Below, piece by piece: positions 1 through 6,535 of a stretch of 21,227 nucleotides of DNA (position 1 is its first letter; the number at the start of each line of letters is the position of its first letter). The notes beneath the pieces are model-generated. The model saw only the letters and a list, made by a program, of their open reading frames with translations. It did not search any database and was not told where the DNA came from. Position numbers and translations under genes: made by a program. Source of the DNA: Bacillota bacterium (GTDB taxonomy: Bacteria; Bacillota; Clostridia; Lutisporales; Lutisporaceae); the NCBI GenBank assembly GCA_023230985.1, contig JALNWH010000024.1, positions 1 through 21,227 of the forward strand, read 5' to 3'.

Positions 1-256
1 AGCCCTTGGTCTGTCCGATGTAGTCCAATCATCATCCGGTGGAGTAAGCATTGATACCATGCTAATTGACGAGGGCTTTGGAACTCTGGATTCCGAGTCT
101 TTAGAAAAATCAATAGAATGTCTATTGGAACTTCAAGAATCCGGCAAATTCGTGGGGGTAATATCCCATGTGCCTGAATTAAGAGAAAGAATAAGAACAA
201 GAATTGAAATATTTTCGGATATAACGGGAAGCACTGCAGAAATTGTAGTTGGATAG
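1..256 (+). CDS. sbcC: SbcC/Rad50-type exonuclease ATPase, C-terminal end (5' partial)
   Basis: The reading frame is open from base 2, so the gene begins upstream of the window. The visible ~84 residues are the C-terminal ATPase lobe: a stretch just after the ABC signature (ALGLSDVVQ, then SSSGG), the Walker B motif with D-loop (MLIDEGFGTLD), and the H-loop (VISHVPELRERI). This order and wording are typical of SbcC, the SMC-like subunit that works with SbcD to open hairpins and process double-strand-break ends. The stop lies 34 bases before the ATG chosen for rmuC, so the two are probably cotranscribed. RecN or another SMC-like ATPase is a less likely alternative, because LFIDEGFGxLD is the SbcC form. 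Walker A and the coiled coils are outside the window. Confidence 0.85.
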   Translation, partial: ALGLSDVVQSSSGGVSIDTMLIDEGFGTLDSESLEKSIECLLELQESGKFVGVISHVPELRERIRTRIEIFSDITGSTAEIVVG

Positions 257-290
257 GGAGTTATAAATTTTGAAAAGTAAGGAGAATAAG

Positions 291-1586
291 ATGGATTATA
301 CTCTTATTTTTAGTATAGGGACATTTATAGTGGGTTTAGTTGGTTTAATCATTGTAATGTTTTTAAGACAAAACATAACAAAAAGACACCGGGATTTGAA
401 CCAAAAAGTTGCGGGACTTGAAAACAAAGTGGATTATTTAGAGAAAACTACGAATAAAAATGAGCAAACTCTAAGAGATGAAATGGCAAAAAGCAGGATA
501 GAGACAGCAAATTCATTGCGGAATTTGACTGAGTCTTTAACTTCAAGTATCAGTGAAATGTCCAGGTCACAGCAACTCCAGTCCGATTCCATAGATAAAA
601 GAATGATAATGCTCACGGATAGCAATGAAAAGAGATTGGAGGCTATAAGAAGTTCCGTCGAGGACAAGCTGAAAGGAATTAGAGAAGATAATAATCAAAA
701 GCTTGAGACTATAAGAGCAACTGTGGAAGAAAAACTACATAATACCCTTGAAAAAAGACTGGGGGAGTCCTTTAAGCTGGTGAGCGACAGGTTAGAACAA
801 GTGCACAAAGGACTGGGAGAAATGCAAAATTTAGCCTCGGGAGTTGGGGATTTAAAGAAAGTATTATCCAATGTAAAAACCCGCGGTATATGGGGAGAGA
901 TCCAATTAGGAAATATTCTGGAGCAAATATTAGCACCGGAACAATATGGGACAAATATTGCAACTAAAGAAAACACTCGAGAAAGTGTTGAGTTTGCAAT
1001 ACGTCTCCCGGGGAGGGGAGGAAATGGGGAGGAAGTGCTTTTACCAATTGATGCGAAGTTTCCTTTAAGGAGTTTTCAAAGGCTTACGGAGGCATCGGAG
1101 CAAGGAGACTCGGCATTAATAGAAGCAGCTTCAAAAGAGCTTGAAACCAGTATAAAAAGTGAAGCAAAAAAAATTAGCGATAAATATATAAATCCACCAC
1201 GCACCACTGACTTTGCAATAATGTTTCTGCCGGTGGAAAGCCTCTACGCGGAAGTAGTTAAAAGACCGGGACTTTTGGAAGATTTACAAGAAAAGTATAG
1301 GATTATTATTACCGGACCTTCTACTATTGTTGCTTTTCTAAATAGCCTATCGATGGGATTTAGAACATTGGCAATAGAAAAAAGGTCCGGCGAGATATGG
1401 AATCTGCTGGGAGTCATTAAAAAGGAATTTACCAAATTTGGAGATTTATTGGATAATACTCAGAAAAAACTACGTGCAGCCAGTGAAGAAATCGATAGTG
1501 CAAGCAAGAAAACAAGGCTCATTGAACGTAAGTTAAAGGATGTAGAGGAACTTCCGGCGGTAAACACCCCCACACCGTCATCCTGA
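291..1586 (+). CDS. rmuC: RmuC family DNA recombination protein
   Basis: Predicted 431 aa. A single N-terminal membrane helix (about residues 4-26) is followed by a long coiled coil (about 30-190, rich in K/E/L/R heptads). The conserved RmuC nuclease-like domain comes next (RGIWGEIQLGNILEQIL, LLPIDAKFPL, FLPVESLYAEV, then ITGPSTIVAFLNSL). RmuC limits inversions and rearrangements at repeats; its biochemical activity is inferred from fold relatives, not shown. I chose ATG 291 because AAGGAG lies at 280-285 with suitable spacing; an in-frame TTG at 270 would add seven residues. The last residues (PSS) and the TGA stop fall inside an intergenic repeat (1576-1740), so the native C-terminus may have been altered by its insertion. 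It follows sbcC directly, a sensible DNA-repair pairing. Confidence 0.9.
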   Translation: MDYTLIFSIGTFIVGLVGLIIVMFLRQNITKRHRDLNQKVAGLENKVDYLEKTTNKNEQTLRDEMAKSRIETANSLRNLTESLTSSISEMSRSQQLQSDSIDKRMIMLTDSNEKRLEAIRSSVEDKLKGIREDNNQKLETIRATVEEKLHNTLEKRLGESFKLVSDRLEQVHKGLGEMQNLASGVGDLKKVLSNVKTRGIWGEIQLGNILEQILAPEQYGTNIATKENTRESVEFAIRLPGRGGNGEEVLLPIDAKFPLRSFQRLTEASEQGDSALIEAASKELETSIKSEAKKISDKYINPPRTTDFAIMFLPVESLYAEVVKRPGLLEDLQEKYRIIITGPSTIVAFLNSLSMGFRTLAIEKRSGEIWNLLGVIKKEFTKFGDLLDNTQKKLRAASEEIDSASKKTRLIERKLKDVEELPAVNTPTPSS

Positions 1587-1740
1587 GGTTTTAGCTGAAG
1601 GATCCTGATCCCAAAGGAATGACCCTAACAGTATGGGGGGGTACTGGCTGTGCATAGCGACGAAGAATCTTCGGGCGTTGGAACATGAGACGACAAGTGT
1701 AGGGGCGGTCTGTGATCGCCTTGGTAGCCAAGCGGTAACG
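1576..1740. repeat. Intergenic repeat element, GC-richer than surroundings
   Basis: This stretch reads unlike its A+T-rich neighbours and is built of short modules. The first is CGTCATCCTGAGG...GAAGGATC (1576-1604). Next is a palindromic GAAGAATCTTC core near 1660-1675. Then comes a GGCGGTC/GATCGCC stem with a 3-base loop (1704-1720, one G-U pair), and a CTTGG/CCAAG hairpin (1720-1732). TCATCCTGAG...GAAGGATC and GGGGCG...CGCC modules are recurrent intergenic repeats in many Firmicutes; that is from memory, not a search. It has no coding content of its own, although an open frame runs through it into the sirtuin gene. Ends are approximate. Confidence 0.5.
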
Positions 1741-1812
1741 ATATTATCATTCAGAACGTTAATGAAGAACTTTGAAAATATGGCGCAAATTTTAAAATAT
1801 GGAGGAGATATT

Positions 1813-2520
1813 TTGTTAAAAAAAATGATAGAAAAGTCTAATTATACAGTGGTTTTTACCGGAGCGGGAATGTCAACGGAAAGCGGATTGCCGGATTTTC
1901 GTTCTGCTGCAAAAGGTCTATGGAAAATGAAGGATCCATCGAGGTATGCCAGTGTAAATGCATTGTATAATAATAAAAATGAATTTGCAGAATTTTATCG
2001 CATGAGGATAGAAAATTTATTAAAATATAAACCCCACAAAGGCCATTATGTGCTAGCCGATTTGGAGAAGGTCGGAAAAGTAAAAAGCATAATCACACAA
2101 AATGTTGATGGTTATCACAAGGACGCAGGGTCTGAAAACATAATAGAGCTCCATGGAAATATCTATGAACTGTATTGTTTAAGTTGCGGCAAAGTCTATC
2201 CATGTGAAAAATATATGGATGAAGGAGGCGCTAAATGCAGCTGCGGCGGTTTCATCCGACCGGCAGTGGTACTTTTTGGAGAAAGTTTACCTCAAGACGC
2301 TATGGACAACGCTTATCAAGAGACGATGAAAGCAGATTTATTTATAGTATTAGGCTCCTCATTATCTGTATCTCCCGCTAATCAATACCCCCTAATAGCA
2401 AAAGAAAACGGAGCAAAGCTGGCCATAATAAATATGGAACCTACTATGATGGATAGCTATTTTGACTTAGTTATCAATAATCAAAGCATTGGAGAATATT
2501 TAGAAAAGTCTTTTTTATAG
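1813..2520 (+). CDS. cobB: Sir2-type NAD-dependent protein deacylase (sirtuin)
   Basis: About 235 aa, normal for a compact bacterial sirtuin. All the core motifs are present: the NAD-binding GAGMSTESGLPDFR loop, QNVDGYHKDAG, the catalytic His in ELHGN, a four-cysteine zinc site (CLSC...CSCGG), FGESLP and LGSSLSVSPA. Such enzymes remove acetyl (or other acyl) groups from lysines, using NAD and releasing nicotinamide. The frame is open back to 1633, but that extension is repeat-derived. I chose TTG 1813 because GGAGGAG sits at 1801-1807, five bases upstream. ATG 1762 and 1780 are alternatives lacking a clear ribosome site. It is cytoplasmic and tail-to-tail with the IclR gene, with only 13 bases between stops. 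The precise acyl specificity cannot be read from the sequence. Confidence 0.92.
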   Translation: MLKKMIEKSNYTVVFTGAGMSTESGLPDFRSAAKGLWKMKDPSRYASVNALYNNKNEFAEFYRMRIENLLKYKPHKGHYVLADLEKVGKVKSIITQNVDGYHKDAGSENIIELHGNIYELYCLSCGKVYPCEKYMDEGGAKCSCGGFIRPAVVLFGESLPQDAMDNAYQETMKADLFIVLGSSLSVSPANQYPLIAKENGAKLAIINMEPTMMDSYFDLVINNQSIGEYLEKSFL

Positions 2521-2533
2521 TTATGAAGCAAAA

Positions 2534-3313
2534 TTATTTTTTTATATAACCTAATTTAAAAGATAATTCTTCAGAAGTACGGATAACATGATTTATAATT
2601 GCTTTTAAACCCTTTTCTTTTAACCTTGAAGTAGGGCCTGATACACTAATGGAAGCTACAACTTCATTATAGCAATCAAAAATCGGTGCTGCTATACAAG
2701 TTACTCCTAATTCTCGTTCCTCATTGTCCAATGCATACCCTTGTATTTTAATTATCTTAAACTCATTGATTAATTCTTCTTTGGTGGTCAAAGTATTTTT
2801 AGTATATTTTGTTAAGTCTGTTTTATCTAAAATATAATTTTGAACCTCTTTAGTTTGATATGCTAACAATACCTTCCCGGCTCCTGTACAATAAAAGGGT
2901 ACTCTAGCACCTAACTGTGTAAACATTTTGAGAAGATTGGAACTTTCTGATTGGGCGATATAGACGATGTTGTTATCATCCAAAGTTACCAAATTACTAG
3001 TTTCCCCTACTGCCTCTTTAAGCTTATCTAAGTGAACTTGTGCTATATTTGCAAGGCTATTTTGATTTTTGGCTATGCTGCTGATTCTAAACAATTCAAA
3101 ACCAATTCTGTATTTTTTTGTATCCTTGTCCTGCTCTATAATATTGCAAAGTCTTAAGGTATTTAACAAATGATAAGTTGCACTAACACCATAATTTAGG
3201 TTATTACTAATCTCAGTAACCCCTAATCCGGTTTCGGATGTTGATAGCAATCTTAAAACTTCAACTGCCTTTATGACGGATCCTATTGTTTTTGTATTAT
3301 TAATTTCAGTCAA
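2534..3313 (-). CDS. IclR family transcriptional regulator
   Basis: 259 aa, the usual IclR length. An N-terminal winged helix-turn-helix (about residues 8-70: SVIKAVEVLRLLS, GVTEISNNLNYGVSATYHLLNTL) is followed by the effector-binding domain (about 80-255). That domain carries the hallmark MFTQLGARVPFYCTGAGKVLLA and the C-terminal GVTCIAAPIFD plus SISVSGPTSRL. IclR proteins sense small metabolites and usually sit divergent to the catabolic operon they control, as here. Start is TTG, because AGGGAG lies eight bases upstream on the minus strand; an overlapping ATG there terminates at once. Likely targets are the inverted repeats in the 466-base gap before the aminotransferase at 3780. The effector is unknown; a 2-oxo acid or glyoxylate-like metabolite would fit the neighbours (inference). 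Confidence 0.93.
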   Translation of the reverse strand: MTEINNTKTIGSVIKAVEVLRLLSTSETGLGVTEISNNLNYGVSATYHLLNTLRLCNIIEQDKDTKKYRIGFELFRISSIAKNQNSLANIAQVHLDKLKEAVGETSNLVTLDDNNIVYIAQSESSNLLKMFTQLGARVPFYCTGAGKVLLAYQTKEVQNYILDKTDLTKYTKNTLTTKEELINEFKIIKIQGYALDNEERELGVTCIAAPIFDCYNEVVASISVSGPTSRLKEKGLKAIINHVIRTSEELSFKLGYIKK

Positions 3314-3349
3314 ATCTTCATCTCCCTAAAAATTATCTTATTAAGTCAT

Positions 3350-3378
3350 ATTATACCATAGGTCAATATGTCAAACAA
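3350..3378 (-). promoter_or_regulatory. Candidate sigma-A promoter of the IclR gene
   Basis: Read on the minus strand: -35 TTGTTT (3373-3378) and a perfect -10 TATAAT (3350-3355), separated by 17 bases. It lies 37 bases upstream of the IclR start codon. A TTGACA also occurs between the boxes but at the wrong spacing (13 bases) from this -10. Confidence 0.5.
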
Positions 3379-3428
3379 AAAGTATGAAAACCTAGATAAA
3401 TTAATAGAGTTAAAGAAAGCTATTATAA

Positions 3429-3451
3429 AGGTTTTATCTTTATTAAAACCT
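3429..3451. promoter_or_regulatory. Inverted repeat AGGTTTTA/TAAAACCT in the divergent intergenic region
   Basis: Perfect 8-bp arms (3429-3436 and 3444-3451) with a 7-base A/T spacer. It lies between the IclR gene and the aminotransferase operon, upstream of the stronger 3635-3661 repeat. It could be a second regulator site or a weak hairpin; the surrounding sequence is very A+T rich, so chance is possible. Confidence 0.3.
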
Positions 3452-3550
3452 CATATTGTATTTCCACTATTATAATCGCTAAATAGAGGGATTTTATTAG
3501 ATATAATGAAATTTTAATCAAAAAGAACAAAAGACAGTTTACTAATGGTA

Positions 3551-3570
3551 AATATAATATAATATAATAT
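3551..3570. repeat. Short tandem repeat (AATAT) x4
   Basis: Four direct copies of AATAT, continuing as a looser A/T tract to about 3575. It sits in the promoter region of the 3780 operon and contains several overlapping TATAAT-like hexamers, so it may hold a -10 element or act as a flexible A/T tract. No coding content. Confidence 0.6.
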
Positions 3571-3634
3571 ATAATTTTGCACCCTTGCTGACAATCCAAT
3601 TATATGCATAAGAGGAACTGAATGGAGGACATTC

Positions 3635-3661
3635 ATTTTATTGCAAAACATGCAATAAAAT
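3635..3661. promoter_or_regulatory. Candidate operator: perfect 11-bp inverted repeat
   Basis: Arms ATTTTATTGCA (3635-3645) and TGCAATAAAAT (3651-3661) are perfect complements around a 5-base spacer AAACA. Position is about 120 bases before the first aminotransferase and just ahead of a possible leader peptide. A dyad with about 16 bp between arm centres spans successive DNA turns, as expected for a dimeric regulator. The adjacent divergent IclR gene is the obvious candidate binder. As RNA it could also fold into an A/U-rich hairpin. The protein-site assignment is inference. Confidence 0.5.
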
Positions 3662-3700
3662 ATTTATAAAATTATTTATAATAAAAGAAGGATTTTTAAA

Positions 3701-3796
3701 ATGAGTGTAGAATACCATTTAATAAAAGGAAATGTGAATTTACCTAGAGTAAATCATATTAAAGTAAAGGAGTCTTGGAATGAAAAAACAGTATGA
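3701..3796 (+). CDS. Possible leader peptide (31 aa)
   Basis: ATG 3701 has AGAAGGA (3686-3692) at workable spacing and opens a 31-codon frame: MSVEYHLIKGNVNLPRV, then NHIKVKESWNEKTV. It ends at 3796, overlapping the first 17 bases of the aminotransferase gene in a different frame. The AAAGGAG that serves the aminotransferase lies inside it, so translation of the two could be coupled. No family is recognised and codon evidence is too short to judge. It could equally be untranslated leader. Confidence 0.3.
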   Translation: MSVEYHLIKGNVNLPRVNHIKVKESWNEKTV

Positions 3797-4967
3797 GCAG
3801 TTATCCCCGGATTATAGGCTACTTTTAGGGCCCGGGCCAGTAGAGGTATCACCAAGAGTTTTAAATGCTATGTCGAAACCTTTGTATGGGCATTTAGATC
3901 ACAAATTTTTAGAGATAGCAAATGAAACGATGGAATTGCTTAGATATGTTTTTAAAACAAAAAACTACCTAACTTTACCCATGTCAGGTACGGGAAGCGC
4001 AGGAATGGAAACAGTTATGGTGAATTTAATTGAGCCGGGAGACCAAGTCATCATATGTGTATGTGGTGTTTTTGGAGAAAGAATTAGAGAAATGGCAAAA
4101 AGATTTGGTGCAAAGATTATAAGTGTAGAAGCCCCATACGGTGAAGCTATTGACATAGATAAAGTTAAAGAGGCTTTCAAAATGAATAAAAATATTAAAT
4201 TAGTTGCAATAGTACATGCAGAGACTTCTACAGGAGTTAAACAACCTTTAATAGAGATTTCTCATCTAGCAGAAGAAAATGATGCCCTTTTTGTGGTAGA
4301 TGCCGTTACTTCTTTAGGTGGAGTTGAACTGGAAATAGATGAATGGGGGATTGATGCTTGCTATAGCGGTACTCAAAAGGCACTAAGTTGCCCTCCCGGA
4401 CTTTCACCGGTAACCATGAATGAAAAGGCATTAAAAGCTATAACAAATAGAAAAACAAAGGTTAGCAGCTGGTATTTGGATTTGAGTATGATAAAAGATT
4501 ATTGGGGGAAAGAAAGAGCATACCATCATACAGCACCTATAAATATGATCTATGGGCTGAGGGAAGCCTTATTGATGGTATATGAAGAAGGCTTGGATGA
4601 AAGGCTTAGAAGACATCAGTTAAATTCCGATGCTTTTATCGCAGGTATTGAGGCAATGGGGTTGGATATGGTTGTTAAAAATAAAGAACATAGACTTCCT
4701 ACACTAAATGCTATAAGAATTCCGGAAGGTGTAAAAGATGTCCCTGTCAGAGAATATTTGCTTGATAAATACGGTATTGAAATTGGTGGTGGATTAGGTG
4801 ATTTTAAAGGCAAGGCTTGGAGAGTAGGACTTATGGGTGAATCCTCAAGGAGAAACAATGTAATACTATTGCTCGGAGCATTAGGAGATGCATTGATGAA
4901 TCAAGGATTCAAAGTAGATGTAGGGAGAGGAATTGAGGAAGCGCTAACAATATATGGGGATAGCTAG
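3780..4967 (+). CDS. Class V PLP aminotransferase, alanine/serine:glyoxylate (AGXT/PucG-like) type
   Basis: 395 aa, full length for the family. Near the N-terminus is LLLGPGPVEVSPRVLNAMSKP, followed by MSGTGSAGMET (cofactor phosphate loop), HAETSTGV, VVDAVTSLGG (PLP-ring Asp) and SGTQKALSCPPGL, where the Lys is the Schiff-base residue. Family members move an amino group to or from glyoxylate, pyruvate or related oxo acids (alanine:glyoxylate, serine:glyoxylate, ureidoglycine:glyoxylate). The start is fixed by AAAGGAG seven bases upstream. It is the first gene of the island operon, opposite the IclR gene. A decayed relative lies at 16187-16830, and a more distant intact one at 17916. No allantoin genes are nearby, so a purine-catabolic PucG role is not supported; exact donor and acceptor are unknown. 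Confidence 0.9.
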   Translation: MKKQYEQLSPDYRLLLGPGPVEVSPRVLNAMSKPLYGHLDHKFLEIANETMELLRYVFKTKNYLTLPMSGTGSAGMETVMVNLIEPGDQVIICVCGVFGERIREMAKRFGAKIISVEAPYGEAIDIDKVKEAFKMNKNIKLVAIVHAETSTGVKQPLIEISHLAEENDALFVVDAVTSLGGVELEIDEWGIDACYSGTQKALSCPPGLSPVTMNEKALKAITNRKTKVSSWYLDLSMIKDYWGKERAYHHTAPINMIYGLREALLMVYEEGLDERLRRHQLNSDAFIAGIEAMGLDMVVKNKEHRLPTLNAIRIPEGVKDVPVREYLLDKYGIEIGGGLGDFKGKAWRVGLMGESSRRNNVILLLGALGDALMNQGFKVDVGRGIEEALTIYGDS

Positions 4968-4999
4968 GGATTTACATTTTTAGAAAAGGGGTAAAAGAA

Positions 5000-5724
5000 A
5001 TGTGTGCGATTGGCAACAGAGTATTTAGAGGAGTAAAAAGACCAGAAAGGGAAATAGTTGAACTATTTCGAGGAATTCCATCCAGTAATATCAATGATGA
5101 AATGAATCGGCTGTATTGTATGCATGACTATATTCGTCTGGTAATACTGACAAGGCTGTTCAACTTCTAGGAATCGCAATCACCGTTAAAGTACCAGCTG
5201 GTGATAATCTGATGTTTCATCTGGCGCTGGATATGGCACAAAAGGGTGATGTCGTTGTTGTGGATGGGGCAAATGGCAGCAACAGATCACTTGCAGGTGA
5301 AATTATGATGAGGCATTCTCAGGGAAAAGGAATTGCTGGTTGGGTCTGTGATGGGGCGATCCGCGATTTCAATGGCGCACAGGAACTAACAATGCCGATA
5401 TATGCATCTGGAGTTACTCCGCAGGGTCCGTGGAAGCATGGGCCTGGTGAGATTAATGTTCCGATTGCTTGTGGTGGACAAGTGGTATTTCCTGGTGATA
5501 TCATTGTGGGCGATAGAGATGGAATTGTGGTTATTCGTCAACAGGATGCTTTGGAAATTGCAAGATTAGCTAAAAAACATAAAAATGTTGAAGATGAAAT
5601 TATGGAACAGATTGCAAAGAATATTGTGGCGTATTGTACTGACCATGTTAGCTCTACTGAAAAACGTATGGCAGGAAAACATGTTGAATTTATCAATGAT
5701 AGTTTTGCAAACATATATAAGTAA
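5000..5724 (+). pseudogene. RraA/HMG-aldolase family protein, frameshifted
   Basis: ATG 5000 has AAGGGG upstream. The frame encodes a typical RraA-like N-terminus (IGNRVFRGVKRPEREIVELF, then RGIPSSNINDEMNRLYCM) and stops at 5168-5170. Homologous sequence continues in the -1 frame from about 5137 to 5724 (GNTDKAVQLLGIAITVKVPAG, GEIMMRHSQGKGIAGWV, DGAIRD, GDRDGIVVI). One lost base near 5137-5141 joins them into about 241 aa, the normal length. No slippery heptamer is visible there, so programmed frameshifting is unlikely. The Arg-Asp of DGAIRD is the substrate/metal-binding pair of 4-hydroxy-4-methyl-2-oxoglutarate aldolases, which yield pyruvate; other members only inhibit RNase E. The 3' fragment could start at ATG 5212 but would lack the N-terminus. 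A sequencing error remains possible. Confidence 0.75.
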
Positions 5725-5790
5725 TAACCATATAGCGGCACTCCTAAATTATAGATAGTACCATATAACGAATGACTTTAAACATTAAAT

Positions 5791-6420
5791 AGCGGCCTGT
5801 TTAAGATAATGACTATTGGCTTAGGTAAACATGTAGGTGTCTTAAATGCTCATATCAGCGCTTATGTATTAACGGTTACAGCAAATGTGTCGGCTATGGA
5901 CAAAAAGTTTTTCTACATGAATGCTTGCTATCTTGACTGGAGGTGTTTTTATGGAAGAATCAAAATTACTAAAAAGGCAGAGGGGCTTATAATGCGAATT
6001 TCATTTTGACACTTTGACATGCTGGTTATTAATGAAACAAGTAAGAAAATTAGTGGGAAGGGGATGAATACCAATGCTAATGGATATCTACAAAAATGGC
6101 AATTGAGTCGATTAGCTGAATCTATGTCTTGCAACTTGTTTTATGAAGTTTGAATTTAAACTACATGTTTTCATTTATAACGGCACCTATATATCAATAA
6201 ATGAGGAAAATGACTTGGAAGGGTTAGGATGTTTTTTTAAGACTATTAGTCCTATTACGGCTGAGAAACTTCAAATAGTGCATATTAAAAACACTTTATA
6301 CTTGGAAGGGTGTTTGACCCAGGCTCTGTTATAGTGCTTCAGACAGTATAATACATTAGCGGTTAATCTCAAATCCGTGTATTGGGAATTTGAATTTGGT
6401 GGGAATACTACCTTCAATTT
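5791..6420 (+). pseudogene. Decayed LarA-like (nickel-pincer cofactor isomerase/DUF2088) gene
   Basis: No intact frame, but family blocks occur in the right order. GLFKIMTIGLGKHVG (5791-5835) resembles the GLMKMxTIGLGKHKG block. KKAEGLIMRISF, a TGA at 6007, then HFDMLVINETSKKISGKGMNTN follow in the same frame and resemble ...RIPFDxxDxLIVxExGKNISGxGMDxN. After a +1 frame change, ENDLEG...IVHIKNTLYLEG...QALL (about 6203-6331) resembles END...RIxNTLxLEEIEVSEALL. Traces continue to about 6420. The N-terminal half is missing, and 30-40 residues before END appear deleted. Intact relatives are about 420-residue racemase/epimerase-like enzymes of hydroxy acids. Two short open frames here (5809-6009, 6143-6334) are debris. 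Assignment is by remembered family motifs. Confidence 0.6.
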
Positions 6421-6535
6421 ACAAACTAATAGTAATAATAGGAAAATTGTTATACTTGGAAAAAGTCTTTGCTTTATTGGAATAGAAGTGAATTTGTTTT
6501 TTCATTTATATTAATTTAAAAGGAGATGATTAAAA

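Noticed and set aside
1725..1740. TAGCCAAGCGGTAA resembles the D-arm region of tRNA-Gln.
   Set aside because: No acceptor stem, anticodon arm or TTCGA arm can be found around it. It lies in the repeat element and is probably coincidental or a repeat module.
3780..4967. PucG-type purine (allantoin) catabolism as the role of the first aminotransferase.
   Set aside because: No allantoinase, allantoate hydrolase or xanthine dehydrogenase genes are in the window, and the family is broad.
5120..5150. Programmed -1 frameshift in the RraA-like gene.
   Set aside because: No X-XXY-YYZ slippery sequence or clear downstream stimulatory hairpin at the junction.
5809..6334. Two short open frames (5809-6009 and 6143-6334) that could be called small hypothetical proteins.
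   Set aside because: Both contain pieces of the same decayed LarA-like gene and lack good ribosome sites.
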